In this document: one piece after another, positions 50,922-58,778 of the stretch
Position numbering within the stretch: position 1 is the first letter of the stretch
Layout: each line of letters starts with the position of its first letter
Assembly (NCBI GenBank): GCA_900318445.1
Contig: ONKO01000002.1
Span: 1 to 64,000 of the forward strand
Direction: 5' to 3'
Length of the DNA stretch: 64,000 bases
From: an uncultured Bacteroidales bacterium
GTDB taxonomy: Bacteria > Bacteroidota > Bacteroidia > Bacteroidales > UBA932
Position numbers and translations under genes: made by a program
Notes under the pieces: generated by a model
The model's database searches: none
Seen by the model: only the letters and a program-made list of their open reading frames with translations
Told to the model about the DNA's origin: nothing

Positions 50922-51602
50922 ATGCACAAAACGATTATACTCCTTCTAACTCTTCTCCTCCCATGGACATTGGCTGCCCAAGAGGAAATCCGCACAGCGG
51001 CCGGCGACACAGTCATGCGGAAAGTTCGCAAAATAGAACGCCGGGGCTTTTTCAATGCCCGTCCCCAGCTCTATCTGGAAAACAGCGGCATCGAAGCCCT
51101 GCCCACAAAAGTTCCATTCAACTACCTGAGAAGCATTCGCTTCGAAGACGGCTGCGAAGTATTCTTCGATAGCGGCGGCCTTGTGTTTGAACGCACTCGT
51201 AATCCCCGCAAACTTACAGCCCAAAACGCTACACTATATCTCGAAGGCGTTTACCCCATGGATAAAACAGAAATGCAGCTGCTCCTGGGTCCGGAGGTCT
51301 ATAAGAATCAGATTCAGCCCTACCGCACGCTCTACAATGTCGGAGAAATTGCATCCTATGGAGGCGCCGTTCTTTGCCTTCCCTGGCTTGCAACGAAAGT
51401 ATTGGAATGGGCTACCCCTGCAGACAAAAGGCCTACGTCACCGTCGGGCCGTATCAAGACAACGGCCGTCAACGCCCTTGCCATTGCCGGTGTAGCCTGC
51501 ATGGCAACGGGTATCACGCTCTGCATCGTCGGGAGTAGCGGCTGCCGACGCTTTGCCGTTTCCTTTACAGGAGAAGGTGTTAACCTGAGCCATCAGTTCT
51601 AA
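50922..51602 (+). CDS. Exported two-helix membrane protein of unknown function
   Basis: A 226-residue protein with a signal peptide (LLLPWTLAAQ), a soluble part (GGLVFERTRNPRKLT, YLEGVYPMD) and two hydrophobic segments near the end (YGGAVLCLPWLATKVL and ALAIAGVACMATGITLCIVG). The C-terminus RRFAVSFTGEGVNLSHQF is repeated, at DNA level, at 54720-54775 and 58826-58878, where only the 3' end of the gene survives. The gene seems to be the ancestral full copy of a module element that follows each Rhs-CT/immunity unit. Family not recognised. Confidence 0.65.
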   Translation: MHKTIILLLTLLLPWTLAAQEEIRTAAGDTVMRKVRKIERRGFFNARPQLYLENSGIEALPTKVPFNYLRSIRFEDGCEVFFDSGGLVFERTRNPRKLTAQNATLYLEGVYPMDKTEMQLLLGPEVYKNQIQPYRTLYNVGEIASYGGAVLCLPWLATKVLEWATPADKRPTSPSGRIKTTAVNALAIAGVACMATGITLCIVGSSGCRRFAVSFTGEGVNLSHQF

Positions 51603-51627
51603 GTGCTCAATGGCTAATCCTAGAATT

Positions 51628-51661
51628 CACAAGCCCCGTCGCATATGCGGCGGAGCTTGTG
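51628..51661 (+). terminator. Hairpin between the exported-protein gene and the Rpn remnant
   Basis: CACAAGCcCCGTCGC pairs with GCGgCGGaGCTTGTG with two mismatches. It lies between two convergent coding regions and may end both transcripts; no T-run is present. Confidence 0.4.
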
Positions 51662-51665
51662 CGTA

Positions 51666-52342
51666 CTAATGCGTAAGGGCTTCAACCTCTTTTTTTGACA
51701 GGCCAGTGCAAGACATGACCATTTCTACGGGAAGGCCATTCTTTAGCATGGCTTTAGCTACTTCGGCCTTACCTTCAGCCTTGCCTCTGGCTTCTCCTCT
51801 AGCTTCTCCTCTGGCTTCTCCTTGCCTGACGGCGTAGTCCGTTTGTGCGATGATGTCTAACTCGGTTCTCATATTATGGTCGTAAAATTCTCTTGTCTCT
51901 ATGGGCATGGTGGCTAGTTCAGTTGCGCGGTAGAGGTCTTTAAAGATGGGCTCAGTAAAGCTATCCGGTCCAGTTACTCTCCGTCCCGGATGCAGGCGAG
52001 ACGGCGGCCCATCTGCTCCCGGATGGGGTAGGTGGCATACGACAGAACACGGTCCTGAAAGCTATCCTGCGCCGCGTTCTGCACCTCTACCAGGAACTCT
52101 TCGCCGGTGTCTTCATCTTTACACAACATGTCAAAGTTAACCACTTTTTCAGAAATCACCAAACCGTGTTTCTCTTTATCCGTGAATGTGATACCGGAGA
52201 TGTGCTTCCCGGGAAGGAGCAGTTCAAGAATCTGGATGAGGAGCTTCTCATTCTCCGGGTTAAAGATGACCACCTTCATGGTGGAGTCGAACAGCAGGAA
52301 TGCATAGCGCCCTTTCCCGCCAATGCCTAATGACTTTGTCAT
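51666..52342 (-). pseudogene. Rpn/PD-(D/E)XK-family transposase, internally deleted
   Basis: Two pieces on the minus strand belong together. The N-terminal piece (51974-52342) contains GKGRYAFLLFD, the nuclease core NFDMLCKDEDTGEEFLVEVQNAAQDSF and SYATYPIREQM, then a stop. The C-terminal piece (51666-51908 and in-frame sequence just upstream) has FKDLYRATELATMPIETREFY and GEARGEARGEARG repeats, the usual end of Rpn/PDDEXK_2 proteins. About 100 residues that normally join them are missing and the frame shifts. A full-length protein would be about 300 residues. It is probably an inactive remnant interrupting the repeat arrangement between the preceding gene and the intergenic repeat at 52541. 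Confidence 0.75.
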
Positions 52343-52540
52343 AGCTTTAATGGTTAAAAATTAGTCCGGCTCTCCACCGTGGAGAACCGGACTACAATAG
52401 TATGTCTATTTTTCCGATACTATCGGTCAAAACATAAAAATCTGCATGCGTTTTTTAGCTGGACTGGCTAAAACAGAAAAAATCGACAAATTTTTTAGCC
52501 ACTTTGGAGATTGAGGCCATGTGCGGGGCTTTGTCCTGCC
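52343..52540 (+). other. Intergenic region with hairpin, no gene seen
   Basis: A hairpin at 52363-52393 (AGTCCGGnTCTCCA against its complement with one mismatch) lies just upstream of the Rpn remnant start. A short inverted repeat around TTTTAGC...GCTAAAA follows at about 52454-52475. No coding potential is apparent. Confidence 0.4.
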
Positions 52541-52637
52541 TGGAACGTATAACGCGTTTTTCCCAGGAAAGTGCGTTATAGGTCCTGGTCGTGATGGACG
52601 TATAACGCGAAAAGGCAGGGAAAACGCGTTATTGCTC
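52541..52637 (+). repeat. Intergenic repeat B, copy 1
   Basis: The element contains four half-sites in the order ATAACGCG, GCGTTAT, ATAACGCG, CGCGTTAT, forming two consecutive inverted repeats that flank C/T- or A-rich loops. Related copies are at 54787-54882 and 58890-58986, each placed between Rhs modules. It is followed by a longer duplicated stretch leading into the Rhs fragment at 52700. Confidence 0.8.
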
Positions 52638-52699
52638 CGTCAAAGGACTACAAATCTGACAATTAAAGAGGTGCCGCTATAGGAAAAGTCGCCGAATGT

Positions 52700-53836
52700 A
52701 TGTATTTTTGGTTCATGGCCAATTTGGACCACATGTACAGAAAGAGACATCCGCATACTTCTTTTTGGCGAAGCCTCCCCGGCTCCGCAGGAGGGATTGG
52801 TTGTACTATGGCGCCATCGGCCGTCAGCCTATACTCTTATGAGAAGGTGCTTGTGGACGGCGGCTTCATCACCGCGGCGGACATGCGTTACCACTTCTTT
52901 GTGACGGACCATCTGGGCAATGTGCGCGTTGTGGTGAATGACGCAAGTGTGGTGGAGCAAGTGAACCAGTTCTACCCGTATGGCGAGTCCATCGAACTGG
53001 ACCCGGCCAGCGCGAATCCCGGCTTGGAAACCATCACCGAGAACCCTTACAAGTGGAGTGGCAAGGAATGGGATGAGGAGCAGGGCGCCTACGACTTCGG
53101 CGCACGCATGTACTCCGCCTCCGACGCCCTCTGGACCACCATGGACCCCCTCTGCGAGAAGTACTACTCCATCAGCCCCTACGCCTACTGCGCCGGTAAT
53201 CCGGTATGTTTTGTTGATGTTGATGGCCGTGTTCCTCGAGTTTATGTCGAAACAAATGGTTTAGGGCACACCTTCGTCACCGTTGGAGAAGGCGTAAATA
53301 CTGTTGTATATACGTATGGTCGGTACGGAGCTTTGGGCAGTTCTGGGAGTATCTTGCATTCATGGACTCCAACAGGGGAAGGTGTCCTCAAGAAACTGAC
53401 TGGAGAGAGTGCTTTGGAGTATATCGGGAAGGAAATAGGGAAGGGGGATCTTTCAATTTATGAAATTACTCAAGCTGAAGACAACACCGTTTCAGATTAT
53501 TTCGACGATCAATGGGAGTCTGGTACTAATCGCTCCGATCCTGAGGAAAAAGTGGTTGATACATATGGTATTCTAACGAACAATTGCACAACAAAGTCAA
53601 TAGAGGGAATAAATAGTGGATCGAATAAAGATCTTGTACCGACTACAACGACTACGACTCAAGTGGCAGCATCAAGCCCGGCTGTTCTAAGTACGACCGT
53701 TCCTATTGTTTCGCCCAAGCAGTTTAAGCCCGTGCTTGATGCTGCTTCTAAAGCACATCCCCAAGATATAATAAAGGTCGCTGATCCACAAGAATTCTTT
53801 CGAACGTTAATGGCACAGTTTGGTTATAATCAGTAG
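52700..53836 (+). CDS. Rhs C-terminal fragment with papain-like toxin tail (module 2)
   Basis: The 378-residue frame begins with a non-Rhs leader (MYFWFMANLDHMYRKR), crosses a GC-rich element, and joins Rhs core sequence at about residue 48 (YSYEKVLVDGGFI, FVTDHLGNVRVVVND, QFYPYGES, AYDFGARMYSASD, YSISPYAYCAGNP, FVDVDGR). The variable tail begins after about residue 180 with VETNGLGHTFVTVGEG and includes GILTNNCTTKSIEGI. The GHTF His and NNCT Cys in this order suggest a permuted papain-like/NlpC-type fold, which could be a peptidase or amidase toxin. The first 290 bases are nearly identical to the start of the module at 54946. Confidence 0.72.
   Translation: MYFWFMANLDHMYRKRHPHTSFWRSLPGSAGGIGCTMAPSAVSLYSYEKVLVDGGFITAADMRYHFFVTDHLGNVRVVVNDASVVEQVNQFYPYGESIELDPASANPGLETITENPYKWSGKEWDEEQGAYDFGARMYSASDALWTTMDPLCEKYYSISPYAYCAGNPVCFVDVDGRVPRVYVETNGLGHTFVTVGEGVNTVVYTYGRYGALGSSGSILHSWTPTGEGVLKKLTGESALEYIGKEIGKGDLSIYEITQAEDNTVSDYFDDQWESGTNRSDPEEKVVDTYGILTNNCTTKSIEGINSGSNKDLVPTTTTTTQVAASSPAVLSTTVPIVSPKQFKPVLDAASKAHPQDIIKVADPQEFFRTLMAQFGYNQ
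52768..52829 (+). repeat. GC-rich junction element, copy 1
   Basis: GCGAAGCCTCCCCGGCTCCG, then GCAGGAGGG and TGGCGCCATCGGCC mark this copy. The same block occurs at 55014-55076 and, with a longer hairpin, at 57926-58000. It sits exactly where Rhs core sequence starts after unrelated leader sequence. Confidence 0.7.
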
Positions 53837-53840
53837 TAAG

Positions 53841-54125
53841 ATGAAAAGGAAGATTTTGAAGATAACGTTATTAGTCCTTCTCCTAATTAATTATGTTTTA
53901 CTATCAGTGCGTTGGATATGGTGGATGCTTGATGATAAATATGGTATAGGAGAAAGATTGAGGACAGCATATGCCCTAGTAAGGGACTCAAATGTTAATG
54001 ATGAGTTGAGCCAGATGTATGAGGAGATTCAATTCGATCTTCTTTATTTTGCGGTTTTTACTTTGGTTATATATCTTATTTTTGCTGCAATTCTCAATAC
54101 ATATAAGAAAAAAGACGATGATTAG
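53841..54125 (+). CDS. Small two-helix membrane protein, candidate immunity protein (module 2)
   Basis: The 94-residue protein starts four bases after the module 2 Rhs tail and has two membrane helices (ILKITLLVLLLINYVLLSV and LYFAVFTLVIYLIFAAIL) around a short soluble loop. Size, hydrophobicity and position fit an immunity protein for the module 2 tail. No family is recognised. Confidence 0.55.
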   Translation: MKRKILKITLLVLLLINYVLLSVRWIWWMLDDKYGIGERLRTAYALVRDSNVNDELSQMYEEIQFDLLYFAVFTLVIYLIFAAILNTYKKKDDD

Positions 54126-54223
54126 TTTTGCCCGCTTGGCCGGTATCATTAATCAGCGGGCCTGCTATCCCAACGGCATGCACATGCATGGAAATGTAGT
54201 GCCAGCAAGAAGAAAGGGATAAA

Positions 54224-54400
54224 ATGCTTTTCAACCTCTCAATGATAATCCCGCTGGCCGTGATGATGGTATCGGACTGGAAAACCAGAACGGTGAACAT
54301 CGCGTGGCCGGCGGTATTATTCGTTTTGGCGGCGGTGGGCTCCGTTTTGGAGAACGGGGCATTGATGGTCCTGGTCTTTACTTTTGCGGCATCCCCCTGA
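54224..54400 (+). pseudogene. Prepilin-peptidase-like (A24) fragment
   Basis: A 58-residue ORF reading MIIPLAVMMVSDWKTRTVN, then IAWPAVLFVLAAVGSVLENG, resembles the first membrane segments of type IV prepilin peptidases, with the catalytic-type Asp in VSDWKTR. A full enzyme would be well over 150 residues. Together with the pseudopilin starts at 49247 and 54522 it suggests debris from a type II secretion or type IV pilus-like locus. Support is moderate because the fragment is short. Confidence 0.4.
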
Positions 54401-54401
54401 T

Positions 54402-54500
54402 ATTCATTTGGATTATGTACTTCAATCCGTGCGTTTTGCCCGTTCCTTCACGGAAGGCGGTATGCACTTCACCGGCAGCGGCCTCGCGTACCGCTTCTAA
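54402..54500 (+). pseudogene. Possible outer-membrane-protein C-terminal fragment
   Basis: A short frame ends SFTEGGMHFTGSGLAYRF and a stop, the aromatic ending common to outer-membrane barrels. No upstream part of such a gene is present. Low support; recorded because it lies in a run of gene ends. Confidence 0.25.
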
Positions 54501-54521
54501 ACATTCTGTCGTATTCTCCCT

Positions 54522-54668
54522 ATGGATTATTCTGGGAAAGTGACCGCAGTTCCGGCGAGCACGCTGCCGGAACTGCTTGTAACGATGATTGTCGGGGGTA
54601 TCCTGCTCCTGGCCGTCTTTGATGGTGTGGACATCATTCGTAAGAGCATAGGCCCGGTGCCGGGATGA
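54522..54668 (+). pseudogene. Pseudopilin N-terminal fragment
   Basis: A 48-residue ORF contains PASTLPELLVTMIVGGILLL followed by AVFDGVDIIRKS, a prepilin-type N-terminal methylation motif with the conserved Glu and hydrophobic helix. Real pseudopilins are over 100 residues, so this is truncated, and the frame runs into the repeat C sequence. It has its own start codon and could still make a short membrane peptide. Confidence 0.5.
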
Positions 54669-54775
54669 TCACTAATGCCGCCAGGGCATCTGGCAAAGAT
54701 CGTTCTGGCAATGGCTGCCGGCGTTTTGCCGTTTCCTCCACAAGAGACGGTGTTAACCTGAGCCATCAGTTCTAG
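54658..54775 (+). repeat. Repeat C, copy a: shared gene 3' ends
   Basis: These bases match 58763-58878 closely (TGCCGGGATGATCA, then TAATGCCGCCAGGGCATCTG and GGCAAAGATCGTTCTGGCAA). The second half also matches the 3' end of the gene at 50922-51602. It is directly followed by repeat B in both places. Confidence 0.75.
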
Positions 54776-54786
54776 CACCTTCCACC

Positions 54787-54882
54787 TGGAACCTATAACG
54801 CGTTTTTCCAGGAAAAGTGCGTTGTACGTTCCCATCGTGAAGGACGTATAACGCGGAAAACCAGGGAAAACGCGTTATTGCT
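54787..54882 (+). repeat. Intergenic repeat B, copy 2
   Basis: This copy has the same four ATAACGCG-type half-sites as copy 1, slightly diverged (one half-site is GCGTTGT). The similarity to copy 1 continues beyond it through the leader of the following Rhs fragment, so the duplicated unit is about 440 bases long (52541-52979 against 54787-55224). Confidence 0.8.
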
Positions 54883-54945
54883 TTGTCAAAAGATTACAAA
54901 TACGACGATTAAAGAGGATTCGGTATAGGATAAGTCGCTAAATCT

Positions 54946-56106
54946 ATGTATTTTTGGTTCATGGCCAATTTGGACCACATGTACAGAAAGAGACTCCCGC
55001 ATACTTCTTTTTGGCGAAGCCTCCCCGGCTCCGCCGGAGGGATTGGTTGCCCTCTGGCGTCATCGGCCATCGGCCCATGCTCTTATGAGAAAGTGCTTGT
55101 GGACGGCGGCTTCATCACCGCGGCGGACATGCGTTACCACTTCTTTGTGACGGACCATCTGGGCAATGTGCGCGTTGTGGTGAATGACGCAGGTGTGGTG
55201 GAGCAAGTGAACCAGTTCTACACGTATGGTGAGGCTACTACTGACATGGGGCAGGCGTTGCCGACTTCTGTCGACAACCCCTACAAGTGGTGCCGCAAGG
55301 AGCGGGACGAAGACCAGGGCGCGTATAACTTTGGTGCGCGCATGTACTCCGCCGCCGATGCCCGTTGGACCACAATGGACCCCCTCTGCGAAAAGTACTA
55401 CTCCATCAGTCCCTACGCCTACTGCGCCGGCAATCCGGTGAATTTGGTGGATCCGGATGGGAGAGATGTTTGGGAGGTGGACAAGAATGGCGTGATTACT
55501 TGGAAGGAAGAGAGTGATGAACATACTCTTTATTATGTTGACGCCGACGGGAATAAGAATAGTATAGCAATTAAGAATCGCAAGATTTTGGATGTGCTAT
55601 CTTCTGAGTATTATGAGATTGATAAGAAAGGTAAAAGAAATAAAGGAACCGGTGGTAGAGATCAATTGAGATCGTTAATCCTTCAATGGAAGAAGGTCTC
55701 ATCAAGTTATACATCGTCATCTGATGATGAGGATCTTTGTTCACTTTTTATTTTTTTAGCGGATAATACTTCTGTTGAGTGGGTGCTTCATATGGATGAT
55801 GAATCTGGTATTACTTTGGGAACTCGCCATAATAAAGATACAGCTGGTAATGAATCCGATTATGGATTGAAATCAAATGCCGAACAAAGCATTCACTCTC
55901 ATCCGGATCAGAGAAAAGAGGAGGAATGGTCTTCTATGAGAAACGATATTTACAACGTAAGAAGTGGATATCGTGCTCCTATATCTTATGTCTATTTCCC
56001 AGTATCAGGAGCTGTGTGGCAACTTGCAGAAGAAAGAAGAGATGGTAAACCAAACGCAGTAAAGCGAACCTTAATTGAAATGATAAAAGCTCATAATCGG
56101 CATTAA
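54946..56106 (+). CDS. Rhs C-terminal fragment with JAB-like tail (module 3)
   Basis: The 386-residue frame has the same leader and Rhs segments as module 2 (YSYEKVLVDGGF-type start, HLGNVRVVVND, QFYTYGEA, YNFGARMYSAADARW, AYCAGNP, LVDPDGR). Its variable tail from about residue 180 contains NAEQSIHSHPDQ with later acidic residues, recalling the HxHP metal site of JAB/JAMM metalloproteases, which occur as toxin or processing domains in polymorphic toxins. Part of the JAMM motif (SxxD) is not in perfect register, so the call is tentative. The N-terminal Rhs cage is missing. Confidence 0.7.
   Translation: MYFWFMANLDHMYRKRLPHTSFWRSLPGSAGGIGCPLASSAIGPCSYEKVLVDGGFITAADMRYHFFVTDHLGNVRVVVNDAGVVEQVNQFYTYGEATTDMGQALPTSVDNPYKWCRKERDEDQGAYNFGARMYSAADARWTTMDPLCEKYYSISPYAYCAGNPVNLVDPDGRDVWEVDKNGVITWKEESDEHTLYYVDADGNKNSIAIKNRKILDVLSSEYYEIDKKGKRNKGTGGRDQLRSLILQWKKVSSSYTSSSDDEDLCSLFIFLADNTSVEWVLHMDDESGITLGTRHNKDTAGNESDYGLKSNAEQSIHSHPDQRKEEEWSSMRNDIYNVRSGYRAPISYVYFPVSGAVWQLAEERRDGKPNAVKRTLIEMIKAHNRH
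55014..55076 (+). repeat. GC-rich junction element, copy 2
   Basis: Nearly identical to the copy at 52768-52829 and likewise located at the leader/Rhs-core joint. Confidence 0.7.
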
Positions 56107-56117
56107 TGTGAAGCACG

Positions 56118-56948
56118 ATGAAAAGATTACTTTATTTTATGATTTTTGTTACTGTCGTTATCACCTCCTGTTTGAGAACGGCAGATGAACAATCAGATTT
56201 ATTCATTATTCCAGAGATGAATGAAAAGCTCCGAGGATTTGTCAGGGCTTCTGAAAGCAATTCTCCGGAGCACCAATACCAGATAATCATCGGCGGAAAC
56301 AGATTAGGGGCAAAGGTCAGTTTGATTGAGGGGGTAAACGGACCGTTACTTGGATGTCTTTATTGGTGGGATTATCAGGAGCCAGAGTATTTGGGATACT
56401 ATATTTTGGGCTGTGATTCTATTAGCGTGTATGCGTCTCCCCGTGATATTGCCCGCAATTATATTTATGAGTCAGCTCTAAAACAACAGACACTAAAGAC
56501 CGTCGATAGTGAGGTTGACAATAATAGAATCAGAGGTAAATATTATCAAATAACTGATGGCGTCGTGAAGGAATTGTTCCAGAATACAATGGACATGAAA
56601 CGAACACTCTTTCATTATGTCGATTCAAATCAAGAAAAGACATCACATCTGCTAATACTCGCGAGTGAACCGCCTTATTATGAAATGATTTCCTCCAGCA
56701 TTGTTGTATTTGGCACGTGGGATTATTCATCCAAGCATTCCATCTGTTTAAAACCTTTTAAGATTTTCCAATACTCCGAGGCTAGGAATGATTTGGCTGA
56801 AATTTCTCTAGAATGGGAGAAGAATCTTACGTGGGATAGCTTTGGAGAGTGTCTAGGCGTCTCGCTGTACCAGGTGGAGGACGAGCGCCTGATCCCGGTG
56901 GACGCTCCTACAGAAGCCACGTTTTATTGGGCTTTGGAAAAATGGTGA
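56118..56948 (+). CDS. Lipoprotein, candidate immunity protein (module 3)
   Basis: A 276-residue lipoprotein (signal ending VVITSCLRT) that begins 11 bases after the JAB-type Rhs tail. The mature protein alternates strands and helices and has no recognised domain (GCLYWWDYQEPEYLGYYILG is a landmark). The envelope location and position fit an immunity protein protecting against an exported toxin. Codon use is AT-rich like its neighbours in the island. Confidence 0.55.
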   Translation: MKRLLYFMIFVTVVITSCLRTADEQSDLFIIPEMNEKLRGFVRASESNSPEHQYQIIIGGNRLGAKVSLIEGVNGPLLGCLYWWDYQEPEYLGYYILGCDSISVYASPRDIARNYIYESALKQQTLKTVDSEVDNNRIRGKYYQITDGVVKELFQNTMDMKRTLFHYVDSNQEKTSHLLILASEPPYYEMISSSIVVFGTWDYSSKHSICLKPFKIFQYSEARNDLAEISLEWEKNLTWDSFGECLGVSLYQVEDERLIPVDAPTEATFYWALEKW

Positions 56949-57294
56949 ATACTAGCGTTTGGGAAATAGTGAATCAGACCCTCTGGTGGATTTCATTCGA
57001 CTCCACAGGAGGGGACGGTTATAAGTGATAGCAACGGTCCATTCACATCCCGGCGAATTATATAAAGATGATATAGAAGCAGTAGACTCTATGGGGTATG
57101 GACTGGGCGGTGGCTTTGTGTGGGGAGATTACGGGAACGTAACCACCGATATTACTGCGAATCACAAAATCACAAGACACATTTATGTTTATTTTCCTGC
57201 AACCCATAAGTTATATTACGTTAGCCCTTATAATCATACTTATATAAGGAGGATTAGCACTTCTAAAAGTTTATTATATAATCATTTGCGATGA
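56943..57294 (+). pseudogene. Frameshifted JAB-domain toxin tail fragment
   Basis: An ATG at 56943 opens a frame ending FDSTGGDGYK then a stop; a one-base shift at about 57024 gives VIATVHSHPGELYKDDIEA, the HxHP metal motif of a JAB domain, followed by YVYFPATHKLYYVSP to 57294. The natural product would read DGYKVIATVHSHPG. It lacks any Rhs core, so it is the remnant of a further toxin tail whose upstream part was lost. Its stop overlaps the next start by four bases (ATGA). Confidence 0.6.
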
Positions 57295-57851
57295 GATTGT
57301 TATTTACTATTGTTTTATGCCTTTTGTTATCATCCTGTAATAATAGGATTGTGGATAAGAAGGAGGCGTTTCTTCTACTCAGCCGTGATACCAGTATATT
57401 ACCTGCAATCGAACACTTTTCAGTGCTTGTCAATCCGGATAGTCTTCAGGATAATCGTGATTTACCAGTTATTATCCACGCTCTTGTTTCAAATGGTAAT
57501 GGCCTTCGGTATTGTATACTATCGGCAACTCGTTTGAACGAACAGTATAAAGGTGCAAAGGTTATAGGCGAAACAGAGTGTAATGGCTACAAGGTTGTAT
57601 TTCATACGCGTGACACATCACTATCAAACATTTTATTGCAGAACACGCCTCTTAACGATTCAGATTACAGAGCAATAGACGATGAAGATAGGGATTATTA
57701 TTTCGATGTATATGACAAAGATCGCTATTCTGTCTGGTTTGATATTACGGAGAATGCCTCTCTGCAATATAGATTTATTTTTGCAAGAAGTCCGGAGGAG
57801 ATGCTGGAGTGGGGAATTGATATTCGAGAAAGGGTGAAGAAAATTAAATAA
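57291..57851 (+). CDS. Lipoprotein, candidate immunity protein
   Basis: A 186-residue lipoprotein (signal ending LLLSSCNNR) translationally coupled (ATGA) to the JAB-tail remnant. Mature residues (PVIIHALVSNGNG, YYFDVYDKDRYSVWFD, SPEEMLEWGIDIRERV) do not match a family I know. It is intact although the toxin it follows is broken, the pattern expected of a retained orphan immunity gene. Confidence 0.55.
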   Translation: MRLLFTIVLCLLLSSCNNRIVDKKEAFLLLSRDTSILPAIEHFSVLVNPDSLQDNRDLPVIIHALVSNGNGLRYCILSATRLNEQYKGAKVIGETECNGYKVVFHTRDTSLSNILLQNTPLNDSDYRAIDDEDRDYYFDVYDKDRYSVWFDITENASLQYRFIFARSPEEMLEWGIDIRERVKKIK

Positions 57852-57891
57852 ACAATGGTCGGCGACGAGGGAAATCGTCTGTCGTAATGTA

Positions 57892-58302
57892 TTGATTGGA
57901 ATGATGCCTAAGTATTTCATAGCAAGCCAGCCCTCCCTGCGAAGCCTCCCCGACTCCGCAGGAGCGGCTGGCCACCCTCTGGCACCATCGGCCATCGGCC
58001 CTAACCTTCATGCCGTGCTATGCCAATCAGCAAGCGCATTATACAGCGGCGGCTTAAGAGCTGGCAACTACAGTACTTCCTGCGCATATGATGCCAACAG
58101 CAACCTGACCAGCATTACCCGTATGGCAATCGAGGGCCTCCACGAAGGCGGAGCATTTGGAATAGATGGGGAGAACGCTGCCGCAAAAGGAATAATGGAT
58201 GCATCTAAACCTCAGAAGGAACCTCTATTCCTAAGATTTGAACAAGGGCAAATTGTAAGGAACGATCCACCTTACCAGTATTATTTCAATCCTGCACGTT
58301 GA
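57892..58302 (+). pseudogene. Rhs YD-repeat remnant joined to an unknown tail
   Basis: The 136-residue frame is a mosaic: unrelated leader, GC-rich element (SLPDSAGAAGHPLAPSA), then YSGGLRAGNYSTSCAYDANSNLTSITR as a single Rhs/YD repeat, then a short tail (EGGAFGIDGENAAAKGIMDA, FEQGQIVRNDPPYQYY) that breaks from Rhs without the usual DPDGR boundary. It is probably non-functional and represents an internal deletion joining an Rhs repeat to a toxin end. Confidence 0.55.
57926..58000 (+). repeat. GC-rich junction element, copy 3
   Basis: In addition to GCGAAGCCTCCCCG, then CTCCGCAGGAG and GGCACCATCGGCC, this copy has an outer imperfect inverted repeat, GCCAGCCCTCCCTGCG against CGCAGGAGCGGCTGGC (13 of 16 pairing), around the core. 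It again joins unrelated sequence to Rhs sequence. Confidence 0.7.
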
Positions 58303-58307
58303 GTATT

Positions 58308-58778
58308 ATGAAAGACAAATCATTATTGGGATCCACAATTGCCATATTATTGTTTCTGGGCTCTCTTGCAGTTGGCATTGCGGTTGACTCTTACCTTGAT
58401 TACCACGCTAAGATGCACTGTGCATATACATGGGGTATTGTAACTGATACGCATGCGTACAGTGGAAAACATCACAGTTCCATTATTCAATATAAGCTTG
58501 CAGACAAAACTTATGAATGTTTCATGAATCCTATAAGTTCTCGTTATTTAGGAGACTCTGTTATTGTTGCTTATGATGCTACTCGTTACAAACGAAGTTT
58601 TGTACCCACGAGGAATCCTCGTGACGCTGAGACCGCCTTTTTTAAGTCTGAGCAAAGGTATCTGGGCATGAAATGGCATAGCAACCTCGAGAAGTATACA
58701 CGAAACCTTGCGGCCCGTCAAGAAGCCCACCGCCGCAGAGAGCATTTCTATGACTATTTCTGCCGGGATGATCATTAA
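58308..58778 (+). CDS. Membrane-anchored small protein, candidate immunity protein
   Basis: I start at the ATG at 58308 rather than a TTG 9 bases upstream, giving 156 residues with one N-terminal membrane helix (TIAILLFLGSLAVGIAVDSY). A soluble domain follows (WGIVTDTHAYSGKHH, IIQYKLADKTYECFM, DSVIVAYDATRYKRSFV) whose strands suggest a DUF3592-like fold. It follows the YD-repeat remnant by 5 bases. Its 3' end is part of repeat C, shared with 54658-54775. Confidence 0.55.
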   Translation: MKDKSLLGSTIAILLFLGSLAVGIAVDSYLDYHAKMHCAYTWGIVTDTHAYSGKHHSSIIQYKLADKTYECFMNPISSRYLGDSVIVAYDATRYKRSFVPTRNPRDAETAFFKSEQRYLGMKWHSNLEKYTRNLAARQEAHRRREHFYDYFCRDDH

